Assembly: GCA_943788645.1 (NCBI GenBank)
Contig: CALSRC010000008.1
Location: 62,001-126,000, forward strand
DNA from: UA16 sp002292325
Lineage (GTDB): Bacteria > Bacteroidota > Bacteroidia > Flavobacteriales_D > Sanyastnellaceae
Length of the DNA: 64,000 nt
Direction of reading: 5' to 3'
The translations under genes were made by a program, and so were the position numbers. Shown piece after piece: positions 50,034-58,043 of the stretch (position 1 is its first letter; every line of letters begins with the position of its first letter). The notes under the pieces were generated by a model. It was given only the letters and a program-made list of their open reading frames with translations. It ran no database searches and was not told the DNA's origin.

Positions 50034-50048
50034 CGCGAAAAGGAACGA

Positions 50049-50453
50049 CTAAAGATCTTCGAAGCGGATGTCTTCTGAATCTGCTTCAGAGGCATCATCT
50101 GTAGATCCTTCTCCATCGGTATTTGGCTCCGATGTCGCATCGGCAGGAGTGTCTTCAGCCTTGGCTTCTCGCTCAGCTATCGGATCCCGGTAATTCCCTG
50201 TTGCCATTAATTCCTGGATTTTTTCGACTGCATCGACGAATCCCTCTTCAAAATTGGCAAAATCTTCGCGGTACAAGAAAATTTTGTGCTTTTGATAATG
50301 CACATTGCCATTGTCGTCAAACCTCCGCTTGCTCTCTGTAATGGTCATGTATAAATCTTGGCCTCTCGTTGCTTTTACGTCAAAAAAGTACGTGCGTTTC
50401 CCAGCGCGCACGGGCCTTGAATAGATTTCCTCTCGGTTGTATTGATCGCTCAT
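50049..50453 (-). CDS. DUF3276 / PUR-domain nucleic-acid-binding protein
   Basis: ATG 50453 gives 134 residues. The PUR-type repeat is at about 5-85 (EEIYSRPVRAGKRTYFFDVKAT, LYMTITESKR, KHKIFLYREDF..F), followed by a long acidic tail rich in Glu, Asp and Thr. PUR proteins bind single-stranded nucleic acid; the Borrelia member BpuR binds mRNA and DNA. This small version is near-universal in Bacteroidota. It is upstream of parA on the same strand, 232 bases away. Confidence 0.85.
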   Translation of the reverse strand: MSDQYNREEIYSRPVRAGKRTYFFDVKATRGQDLYMTITESKRRFDDNGNVHYQKHKIFLYREDFANFEEGFVDAVEKIQELMATGNYRDPIAEREAKAEDTPADATSEPNTDGEGSTDDASEADSEDIRFEDL

Positions 50454-50527
50454 CGTTCGTTCTCTAGCTTGGCTAATATATTCGACGAGGTGCAAGAAGG
50501 CAAACTAATTTGCGTTTTCTCTATGGA

Positions 50528-53236
50528 TTACCGATTCAAGTGAATGTGGCCTTGGTACGTGCGAGGCAGGAATAATTGGTCCTCTGTCCAAGCTTCGTAA
50601 TAGTAAAGCCCATCCATTGCGAAGTGCTCGCCATCCTGAACTTGTCCCAGCCAAGGAATTTCGGTGTCATGGGTTTCCCAAACGATCTCGCCCCACCGGT
50701 TGAAAATCTGAAGATGATAGGACGTTATGCCCAGTGCGACTGGCTTCCACACATCGTTGATGCCATCGTGATTGGGTGTAAAAGCATTGGGAGCGTAGAA
50801 AACGCTTCCCGACACGGCCACCTGACCCACGGCAGTATTGGTGCATCCCGCTTCGTTGACGACCGTTTGTATGACATTGAACAACCCGCCATCGGCGAAA
50901 GTGTATGAGCCATTGCAGTCGTTGGACGAGCCCCCGTCTCCAAAATTGTAAAAGCAATCAACGCTGCCCGTCGCCAAGGATTCGAAACTGACTGATGGGT
51001 CGAGGATGTCAACTTGGTTTGGTGAGATATCGAATCCAGCATCCGGTAAGGCCAATACTTCGATCAGTCCGGGTTGGGCAAGGATTAATTCACTGCTGCA
51101 ATAGCCAGTAGAATTCATGACCAATGTTACCGTGTAATCTCCTGAGTTTTCATAAACGTGAACTGGATTGGATGCTATGCTGGTGATACCATCTCCAAAG
51201 TCCCAGAGGTAGCTCGTTGCGGTTTCTGTTTCGCTTGTATTGTTGAAAGAAACAGAGTGAGGAGGGCAGCCCAAGGGCGGTCCACCCTGAAAACCTATGC
51301 TCGGATCCTGAATGACCCAGATCTCTTCAGAAGCGGTGACTTCACATCCGTTCGCAATAGCTGTGACCTCTACCGTGTAGGTTCCTGGCTCAGCGTAAAC
51401 GAGATTATTTACTCCCGGTCCGTTTACGTTTGCAGAGATTGTAGTCCCACCAAAATCCCATTGGTACTGTGTAATAGGATCATTTTCAATCAAGGGATTG
51501 ATGGTGAAATTATTGGATGAAAAACACTCCGGGTCAGGGGCATCGAACGAAGGGTCAATTTCAGGAAAGATTTCAACCGTCGCAAACGCTGTGTCGCTGC
51601 AAGTATAGGGAGTTGAGACAATTAATTCTACCAAATAGACTCCATCCGAGGGATACGTATAAGATGGCGACTCTTCATTGGAAACATCTGTTTCATCTCC
51701 GTACACACCGAAGTCCCAACTCCAGTTGGTTCCATTGGAAGAAAGGTTATCAAAGTCAAAGTCAAACCCTTGACAAAACGACGATTGGTCGGCGATACTG
51801 GCAACAGGTGCATCAGGTGCATCCCAATCAAATTCGGTGCTTGACTCGCATCCAAAATGCTCCGCATCCAATGTGACCGTCCATTCATCAGCGTTGTTGA
51901 AGGTGACCCAGTCAGTTGTAAGTCCCGTACCAGTGCTTGGAAGCCCCCCTAAAAAGTTCCACGTGAGGTTGGTGCTTTCGGTGAACGCACCATTGGCTTG
52001 TAAATCAAAAGCTTCGATTCCATTTAGGCATTCGAATTCAATGAGTTCAATGCCGAGCTCGATGGGTTCGTAGATGTAAAAAACTTGACTTGACGTATCA
52101 GCGCATGGCCAAGATGGATTGGCAATGAGCATGACTTCGAAGATCCCGGTGTCGGGATAGGTATAAATCGGATCTGAAAGTGTGCTGAAATCTGTTGTGA
52201 TTCCCGGAACACCAAAATCCCAAAGCAAACTTTGCGATCCAATGCTATTCTCGGTGAATTGGATGGTTTCTCCGATGCAAAACTGGTCGTCTGCTTGCGG
52301 TTGAACTGCGGAAATAATGGTCGGATCGCACATCACCACATTGAATTGGAAATCCCGCATTACCGTGCTCAGTAATTCACCGTCCCGATATTCAGTGACG
52401 CAAATGCCAATGACATACGCTCCCGCCGTGGTTGGAAACCCCGTGATTTCTCCGGTCTCGGGATTGATTTCAAATGGAGGATTGGAAGGAATAGGATCCG
52501 TTGAGCTGAATCCACCTCCCCATGGAATCGGTGTGAAAGTCGATGCTGGTTGAGGAGCAGGAGAGGGGTTGTCAGGAGATCCACCATTCAAGGGAGTGCA
52601 CAATGAATAAACCAATGAGTCCCCGTCTGCATCTGTCGCGCTTTGGTCTAAAAAGAAATCAAATCCTGTACAGATGGCTTCGGGAGGATAATTATTGAAT
52701 TGCGGACTGCTGTTTGGTTCCGCATCATCCGTGAATGCTGGGATTTGAGTGGTTAACGTAATTCCTACATCACCTGGGTTGGGAATGTTGGAGATTCCGG
52801 GATTTCTGCAGCAACGCTGAAAAACCAGGTCATAACCAACAGCACTAGGGGGGAGGTTGAGCGTGATTTTGTACTCCAGCCTTTGGACACATAAATCGGG
52901 CGGTAAATTACCACAGGGGTTTTCCAGTTCCGTTTCAAGCGGGTTTGTAGAAGCCGTGGTAATTTCGACCTCATAAATGCCGTAGGGATTTCCTCCTTCA
53001 AATACACCCAGGTTGATCGTAGGATCCAAGTTGGTCCCTCCATTTTGCCAACCACTGGGTAACGGTTGGTTCGGATCGCATTCACGATAAAACACCAACG
53101 TGATTTCGAAATCACCATTTCCCAGGTAGTCATAGTATACTTCTCCCCCCATGGCGTGAGCGGCTTCTGTCGGTTTCGCAGTGTGAACAAACGAAGCCAA
53201 ACAAAATAAAGGGATGAACAGACGGTAAAAATTCAT
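50528..53236 (-). CDS. T9SS type B secreted protein with PKD domains and a gliding-motility-associated C-terminal domain
   Basis: The 902-residue protein has a signal peptide ending near EAAHA. An N-terminal beta domain (about 26-320: GGEVYYDYLGNGDFEITLVFYRECD, YQRCCRNP-like FQRCCRNPGISN) of the kind found at the front of large flavobacterial adhesins is followed by about five PKD-like domains (SLLWDFG, WDFGVYGDETD, YQWDFGG, YLWDFGDG). The type B (CHU_C) sorting domain is at about 812-902: VFYAPNAFTPNHDGINDVWKP, IFNRWGEIVWET, DGLYYYEAW. Type B substrates usually require a dedicated PorP/SprF-like partner, and none is adjacent. An adhesive surface role is inferred. Confidence 0.88.
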   Translation of the reverse strand: MNFYRLFIPLFCLASFVHTAKPTEAAHAMGGEVYYDYLGNGDFEITLVFYRECDPNQPLPSGWQNGGTNLDPTINLGVFEGGNPYGIYEVEITTASTNPLETELENPCGNLPPDLCVQRLEYKITLNLPPSAVGYDLVFQRCCRNPGISNIPNPGDVGITLTTQIPAFTDDAEPNSSPQFNNYPPEAICTGFDFFLDQSATDADGDSLVYSLCTPLNGGSPDNPSPAPQPASTFTPIPWGGGFSSTDPIPSNPPFEINPETGEITGFPTTAGAYVIGICVTEYRDGELLSTVMRDFQFNVVMCDPTIISAVQPQADDQFCIGETIQFTENSIGSQSLLWDFGVPGITTDFSTLSDPIYTYPDTGIFEVMLIANPSWPCADTSSQVFYIYEPIELGIELIEFECLNGIEAFDLQANGAFTESTNLTWNFLGGLPSTGTGLTTDWVTFNNADEWTVTLDAEHFGCESSTEFDWDAPDAPVASIADQSSFCQGFDFDFDNLSSNGTNWSWDFGVYGDETDVSNEESPSYTYPSDGVYLVELIVSTPYTCSDTAFATVEIFPEIDPSFDAPDPECFSSNNFTINPLIENDPITQYQWDFGGTTISANVNGPGVNNLVYAEPGTYTVEVTAIANGCEVTASEEIWVIQDPSIGFQGGPPLGCPPHSVSFNNTSETETATSYLWDFGDGITSIASNPVHVYENSGDYTVTLVMNSTGYCSSELILAQPGLIEVLALPDAGFDISPNQVDILDPSVSFESLATGSVDCFYNFGDGGSSNDCNGSYTFADGGLFNVIQTVVNEAGCTNTAVGQVAVSGSVFYAPNAFTPNHDGINDVWKPVALGITSYHLQIFNRWGEIVWETHDTEIPWLGQVQDGEHFAMDGLYYYEAWTEDQLFLPRTYQGHIHLNR

Positions 53237-53261
53237 TTGTGCTCAGGGCATCGAATGGAAA

Positions 53262-53269
53262 CAAACCTA
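53262..53269 (-). promoter_or_regulatory. -7 element of the PKD-protein gene
   Basis: The minus strand reads TAGGTTTG, 25 bases before the ATG at 53236. No TTG at consensus spacing. It is a conventional leader length, unlike the leaderless group. Confidence 0.4.
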
Positions 53270-53330
53270 GAAAATCAAAAATATAACACCTTTCACCATG
53301 GTTTAGTTGCAACCTCCGTAACTTTCCAAC

Positions 53331-54671
53331 GTGGAAGAAGAAAATAAGCGCATGCGTTTTGACGCATTGCCCCTGCATCCCGATGTACTCGATGCATTGG
53401 ATGCCATGGGGTTTGAACTTGCAACCCCAATTCAAGAACAAGCGATTCCAAGTGTTTTAAAAGGCAATGACTTTTTAGGGATTGCCCAAACAGGTACTGG
53501 GAAAACGGCTGCGTTTTTGTTGCCGGTGATTGATCGCATCTTGGATACGGAAGACAACGGAAAGACCAAAGCGCTCATCGTGGTTCCAACCCGTGAGCTG
53601 GCTATGCAAATTGATCAAGCAGTGGAGGGATTCGGCTATTATGCCAAAGTCACAAGCTTGGCCATTTATGGCGGTGGCAATGCCGCTGAATTTACCCGAG
53701 AAAAAAAGGCGTTGACCGACGGAGCAGATATCATCATCGCAACGCCAGGCCGATTTTTATCTCATTTGACTTTGGGCTACGTGGACTTGTCCGAGTTGCA
53801 ATGCTTGATCTTGGATGAGGCGGACCGGATGTTGGACATGGGTTTCTTAGGGGACATCATGCGTATTGCCGAAAAATGCCGAACGGATCGTCAAACATTG
53901 CTTTTCAGTGCGACCATGCCTGATCGCATCGAAACGCTCGCGAAGGAATTGCAGCGGAATCCCCAAATAGTGAAATTGGCTTTATCGAAACCTGCAGAGA
54001 AGATCAAACAAGGGGCTTACATCTTATTTGACCACCAAAAGGATGCGGTGTTAATTGACCTGCTCAAGGACCGAAATGTAGGTTCAGGCATCGTATTTAC
54101 ATCGAGGAAGCGAACGGTAAGTCAGATTACCCGTGTTCTGAAAAAAGCGGGTATTCGCTGTGAGCGCATATCTTCGGATGCGGATCAGTCAGAGCGGGAG
54201 GAGGTGATGCTTGGATTTCGTCAGCGTAAGTTTCCCATCCTGGTTGCAACGGATGTTGTGAGTCGTGGTATTGACATCGATAACATTGAACTGGTCGTGA
54301 ACTACGATGTTCCTCCAAATGAAGAGGACTATGTGCATCGGATAGGCCGAACTGCTCGTGCAGACAAGGATGGTGAAGGTGTTACACTTGTGAATCCTGA
54401 TGATCAGCAGCGATTTGGGAAAATTGAGAAACTCATTGAGAAATCCGTTCCCAAGTTGGAAATCCCAAAGCAATTAGGTCCAGGTCCAGAATACAATCCC
54501 AAAGCAGGAAGGTCTGGACGTTCAGGAAGACACGGTGGCGGCAGACATGGCGGCGGGCGCAGCAGCGGTGGTGCTAATCATTCTGGTGGTTATAAAAAGC
54601 CCAATCGTTCTGGCGGGGGCGGAGGTCACGGCAAAGGGAGGAAACCATACAAGGGAGGCCAATCACATTGA
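53331..54671 (+). CDS. DEAD-box ATP-dependent RNA helicase (RhlE-like)
   Basis: The 446-residue helicase has a Q motif (F..L.LHPDVLDALD..GF..PT.IQ), motif I AQTGTGKTAAFLLPV, PTRELAMQI, motif II LDEADRMLDMGF, SAT in FSATMP, and motif VI YVHRIGRTARA. The C-terminal tail (about 385-446) is Gly/Arg/Ser-rich (SGRHGGGRHGGG), typical of cold-adaptation and ribosome-assembly helicases. Two starts are possible: GTG 53331 or ATG 53352. GTG is preferred because a TAACTTTC element sits exactly 4 bases before it, the window's leaderless layout with one mismatch. msrB starts 2 bases after the stop. Confidence 0.93.
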   Translation: MEEENKRMRFDALPLHPDVLDALDAMGFELATPIQEQAIPSVLKGNDFLGIAQTGTGKTAAFLLPVIDRILDTEDNGKTKALIVVPTRELAMQIDQAVEGFGYYAKVTSLAIYGGGNAAEFTREKKALTDGADIIIATPGRFLSHLTLGYVDLSELQCLILDEADRMLDMGFLGDIMRIAEKCRTDRQTLLFSATMPDRIETLAKELQRNPQIVKLALSKPAEKIKQGAYILFDHQKDAVLIDLLKDRNVGSGIVFTSRKRTVSQITRVLKKAGIRCERISSDADQSEREEVMLGFRQRKFPILVATDVVSRGIDIDNIELVVNYDVPPNEEDYVHRIGRTARADKDGEGVTLVNPDDQQRFGKIEKLIEKSVPKLEIPKQLGPGPEYNPKAGRSGRSGRHGGGRHGGGRSSGGANHSGGYKKPNRSGGGGGHGKGRKPYKGGQSH

Positions 54672-54673
54672 GC

Positions 54674-55068
54674 ATGGACGAATTTGTTTCTTTGACTGCT
54701 GAAGAATGGAGGAAGAAACTTCAGAGCCTGAATTCCGGGTGCTTCGTGAAAGCGGCACAGAGCGTCCGTTTTCATCGGATTTTCATGCTCCTGGACACGA
54801 AGGATTATTCGCTTGTAAGGGTTGCGGTGCCGAACTTTTTGCTTCAACAAGTCAGTTTGATTCCGGATGTGGATGGCCAAGTTTCGACCAAGGAGTAGAT
54901 GAAGGATCCATTACAGAACATTTGGATCGATCTCATGGAATGGTCAGGGTCGAAGTGCGTTGCGGTCGTTGCGACAGTCATTTGGGTCATGTGTTTCCAG
55001 ATGGACCGACGGAGACAGGCAACCGCTACTGCATTAACGGTATCTGCCTGATTCCTGTTTCGAGGTAA
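54674..55068 (+). CDS. msrB: peptide-methionine (R)-S-oxide reductase, with an apparent one-base frameshift near the start
   Basis: The core from about 54726 has VLRESGTERPFSSDF, zinc ligands CKGCGAELF and CGRCDSHLGHVF, DSGCGWPSF and the catalytic Cys in RYCINGICLIP. The conventional N-terminus (MDEFVSLTAEEWRKKL) starts at ATG 54674, two bases after the helicase stop, but is in another frame from the core (SEPEFRVLRE). One extra T at about 54719-54721 would join them. As written, only ATG 54706 gives an intact core frame (120 residues) that lacks the first helix. The enzyme repairs methionine-R-sulfoxide in proteins. The frameshift may be a sequence error. Confidence 0.82.
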
Positions 55069-55392
55069 CAGATTGGCCTGTCATCTTTCCCGTCCCTTCT
55101 GCATTCCATCAGGACGTGGACCTTTACCTCCAGGTCCTTCCGCTGCCCTTCCTTTCATACGCCTTTTCATCAGCTGCGTTCGAAAGGATCGTTCAACTTG
55201 ACCGACTTGCGCCGCTCGTCAATACCCGATAACCATGGACAGTTCTTCGATGGCCGTGTGATGAATTTCGTAAAGCAACAATCTGCTTGCTTGCAATAGG
55301 GCCAAGAGTTGCCGGGCTTCATCGTCGGTTGAAGCATTCGAAATTTGATTTTCCAATGCTCTGACTTTGTCGCGGTGCGTCAAAAATGTCCT
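55069..55392 (-). other. 324-base gap between msrB and lgt; holds a possible 54-codon ORF
   Basis: No known gene is present. On the minus strand, TTG 55383 opens a 54-residue frame to TGA 55219-55221, beginning 10 bases after the lgt stop with AGGA 8 bases upstream. It is helical in character (RDKVRALENQIS, ARQLLALLQASRLLLYEIHH). After the TGA the same frame stays open for another 45 or so codons, basic and Gly-rich (MKRRMKGRAAEGPGGKG). It could be a small protein or a decayed gene. Confidence 0.3.
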
Positions 55393-56598
55393 TTATTTCG
55401 CAGGTTTCTTTCCCAGTGCAAACCAAAGCAAAATTCCTCCAAGGCACGTTGCTGTCGAGATCAACTCGGCTTGTGTAAATGCAAGTCCGAACCATTCCAA
55501 TTCGACATTGACCCGGATTTTCTCGATGAGAAACCGTTCAGCTCCATTGAACATGCAGTACAAGGCAAATAACCTCCCTGGAATTTGAATCCGCTTTCGT
55601 AAGGACCATAGAATTCCAAATATGGCAGTTGCCATGAGCGTCTCATAGAAGGCGGTCGGATAGACACCAGGGTCGAGGTAAGTGCCGTACCCTTCAAATA
55701 TCGGATATGGGTCTTCCGGTGTGATCCACTTCCCAACGTAACCTGCAGGCCGCGAGCCGTAAACGCCATTTACATTGTTCGGGAATGCATAGGACCACAT
55801 CCACTCTGGCAACCACGACAGTGCATCAGGCAATGGCCTTGGATTCGGAATGCCCCAATCGCCATCACCGCTCACTTGACAGCCGATTCGACCCACACCA
55901 TAACCGAGCATCAATCCTGGAGCCGTTGCATCTGCCAGCGGTAGGAACGTTAGGTTCTTCTTTCGGGCATAAAAATAGACTGCAAGTCCTCCGACAATCA
56001 ATCCACCATATATGGTGAGCCCGCCGAGGAAATTTGCCAGGGAAGGCTCTCGGAAAAAGCGAATCAATTCATCCGGGTATTCAAGTAAATGAAAAAATTT
56101 AGCCCCTGCAATGCCGCCAATCGCTGCAACAGTCACGATTCCCCCCACATGTTCACTGGCAGGCAGCTCAACTTCCTTTTGCTCAATTTCTTTGCCTCGG
56201 CTCCGGCCTTCCCAGTATTTCCATCCGACAAAAAGCATGGCACATGCCAATCCTAGCGGTAAATTTCCCCGCAGACTAAATAACTCTGCTTGTGGCAGAC
56301 CGCGCTCGAATAATGCGCCGGCATTCAGGGCCAAATACAAAAATTTCCAGCCGATCACGAAGCCCATTGCTGCGCTGGTGACGTATTCTCCGCGAGGAAC
56401 AGGGCCACCGACCGTGATTCGGATTCGTTCTGATGAGAAGATTCCGAGTGCTTGTTTTCGGTTCATTTCTCTTCGCAGAGTGAATGCCGCAACGACAAAG
56501 GCCAATGCCACAAAAAGTCCAAAGCTATTGACCAATTTCAGAGCGGGAATGTCCCAACCGAATATGTCTATAAATGCATGGTATACAGTCGGATACAT
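55393..56598 (-). CDS. lgt: prolipoprotein diacylglyceryl transferase
   Basis: The 401-residue inner-membrane enzyme attaches diacylglycerol to the lipobox Cys of prolipoproteins. The Lgt signature GYGVGRIGCQVSGDGDWG is near residue 230, with several membrane segments and the C-terminal GAERFLIEKIRVN. It is longer than the roughly 290 residues of the E. coli enzyme because of an insert after helix 3 (RSRGKEIEQKEVELP) and a long loop around residues 255-300. The E. coli essential His103 (SFHGG) is Tyr here (TIYGG). It lies 9 bases after mtaB. Confidence 0.93.
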   Translation of the reverse strand: MYPTVYHAFIDIFGWDIPALKLVNSFGLFVALAFVVAAFTLRREMNRKQALGIFSSERIRITVGGPVPRGEYVTSAAMGFVIGWKFLYLALNAGALFERGLPQAELFSLRGNLPLGLACAMLFVGWKYWEGRSRGKEIEQKEVELPASEHVGGIVTVAAIGGIAGAKFFHLLEYPDELIRFFREPSLANFLGGLTIYGGLIVGGLAVYFYARKKNLTFLPLADATAPGLMLGYGVGRIGCQVSGDGDWGIPNPRPLPDALSWLPEWMWSYAFPNNVNGVYGSRPAGYVGKWITPEDPYPIFEGYGTYLDPGVYPTAFYETLMATAIFGILWSLRKRIQIPGRLFALYCMFNGAERFLIEKIRVNVELEWFGLAFTQAELISTATCLGGILLWFALGKKPAK

Positions 56599-56607
56599 GT
56601 AGTGCGT

Positions 56608-57921
56608 TTAAGTGGAAGACGAAGTAGATGAGAGGATTGCCGAGGCGTAGCCAGCTGCATGAATTTGTTTTATTTCCACGGGGTGTATGGAATTGGCGTC
56701 GACCTGTGCTTCAGGTAGTGCAACACGAACGTATTCAGGAGTGTAGCCAAAACGCAATCCCTCTTCACGTGATTCCTCGAACAGAACAGGCCGGGTTAAG
56801 CCAAGAAAATGTTCGTAATGCGCTCTTTGTTTTTTGAGAGAAAGCGATCGCAGCACCTTGGTTCTTTGCTTGCGAATTTCAACTGGAACAGACTGCTCCA
56901 TCCTTGGAGCCGTAGTCTTTCCGCGCTCAGAGTATGTAAAAACATGCAGATAACTCACCGGCAGTTGGAGCAAAAATTCCTGTGTAGCTCGAAACGCCGC
57001 TTCGTCTTCATTTGGAAATCCCGTGATAACGTCAACGCCAATGGACGCATGCGGAAGCAAGGTGCGAATGTGTTCGATGCGCGCAGCATAGAGCTCCGTG
57101 CGGTAGCGTCGTCGCATGGATTTGAGCACGGCGTCTGAGCCGCTTTGTAAGGGGATGTGGAAATGAGGTTGGAATTTCTGACTGCTTGCGACGAAATCGA
57201 TGACTTCGGATGTTAATAAATTGGGTTCAATGCTGCTGATTCTAAACCGCTCGACATCCACTTGCTCATCCAGCGCTTTGATTAAATCAAAAAAGGATTC
57301 CCCAGTGCTTTTTCCAAAATCACCGATGTTGACTCCTGTCAACACGATTTCTCGTGCACCGTGAGATGCAGCATTGTTGGCCGTTTGGAGGGTCTCCGAG
57401 ATGGGCGCGTTACGGGATCTACCGCGTGCCAAAGGAATGGTGCAGAAAGAACAGAAATAATCACATCCATCTTGTACCTTGAGAAAGGCACGTGTCCTGT
57501 CGTTGCTCGAGAACCCTGGAACAAAAGCCTTGACTTCCTTAATGGGACCCACGGAAACGGATCCAGATGTCCTTTTTTCGTCTGTGATGTGATCCAGTAA
57601 ATTGAATTTTTCTGCGGCGCCCAGCACGACATCAACACCTTCGATGCTGCTTATTTCTTTGGGCTTCAATTGTGCGTAGCATCCGATGACCGCAATGAAC
57701 GCCTCAGGATTGCTTGTCAAGGCCCTTCGAACAGCATTGCGGCATTTGGAATCTGCCTGCTCGGTTACGCTGCAGGTATTGATGACCACTACGTCGGGTG
57801 CGTCATCAATTCCAACCCGGGCATAACCCGCTTGGGCCAGGTCACGCGCAATGGTCGATGTTTCAGAAAAATTAAGTTTACACCCTAACGTGTGAAAAGC
57901 TGCAGTTCCTCCCGGGGTCAT
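56608..57921 (-). CDS. mtaB: tRNA methylthiotransferase MtaB (t6A37 to ms2t6A37)
   Basis: The 437-residue radical-SAM enzyme has an N-terminal UPF0004 domain with AFHTLGCKLNFSET, NTCSVTEQADSKCR and the third cluster Cys in IGCYAQ. The radical-SAM core has QDGCDYFCSFCTIPLARGRSRN (CxxxCxxC) and a C-terminal TRAM-like segment follows. The GCKLN form identifies the MtaB branch over MiaB or RimO. It modifies A37 of ANN-decoding tRNAs. A TAAATTCG element (one mismatch) lies exactly 4 bases before the ATG. Confidence 0.92.
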   Translation of the reverse strand: MTPGGTAAFHTLGCKLNFSETSTIARDLAQAGYARVGIDDAPDVVVINTCSVTEQADSKCRNAVRRALTSNPEAFIAVIGCYAQLKPKEISSIEGVDVVLGAAEKFNLLDHITDEKRTSGSVSVGPIKEVKAFVPGFSSNDRTRAFLKVQDGCDYFCSFCTIPLARGRSRNAPISETLQTANNAASHGAREIVLTGVNIGDFGKSTGESFFDLIKALDEQVDVERFRISSIEPNLLTSEVIDFVASSQKFQPHFHIPLQSGSDAVLKSMRRRYRTELYAARIEHIRTLLPHASIGVDVITGFPNEDEAAFRATQEFLLQLPVSYLHVFTYSERGKTTAPRMEQSVPVEIRKQRTKVLRSLSLKKQRAHYEHFLGLTRPVLFEESREEGLRFGYTPEYVRVALPEAQVDANSIHPVEIKQIHAAGYASAILSSTSSST

Positions 57922-57925
57922 GCCG

Positions 57926-57933
57926 CGAATTTA
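57926..57933 (-). promoter_or_regulatory. near-consensus -7 element 4 bases before the mtaB ATG
   Basis: The minus strand reads TAAATTCG, cggc, ATG. There is one mismatch from TAnnTTTG at the same spacing as the leaderless group. The same 12-mer TAAATTCGCGGC also precedes gcvT (45258-45269). Confidence 0.35.
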
Positions 57934-58043
57934 GGGGAGAAAGCCAGGATTTGAATTTTGAATGAAGCCGAAAAAGAACAAGATAACCCGGAACCATGTA
58001 TTACATAGTATATTGCACAGCCTGAACTAAGAAACAAACCACC

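Noticed and set aside
49898..50140. 80-residue minus-strand frame with PDST repeats across the 12-base array
   Set aside because: It starts inside the DUF3276 gene in another frame and has no homology-like features outside the repeat; openness follows from a 12-base unit without stops.
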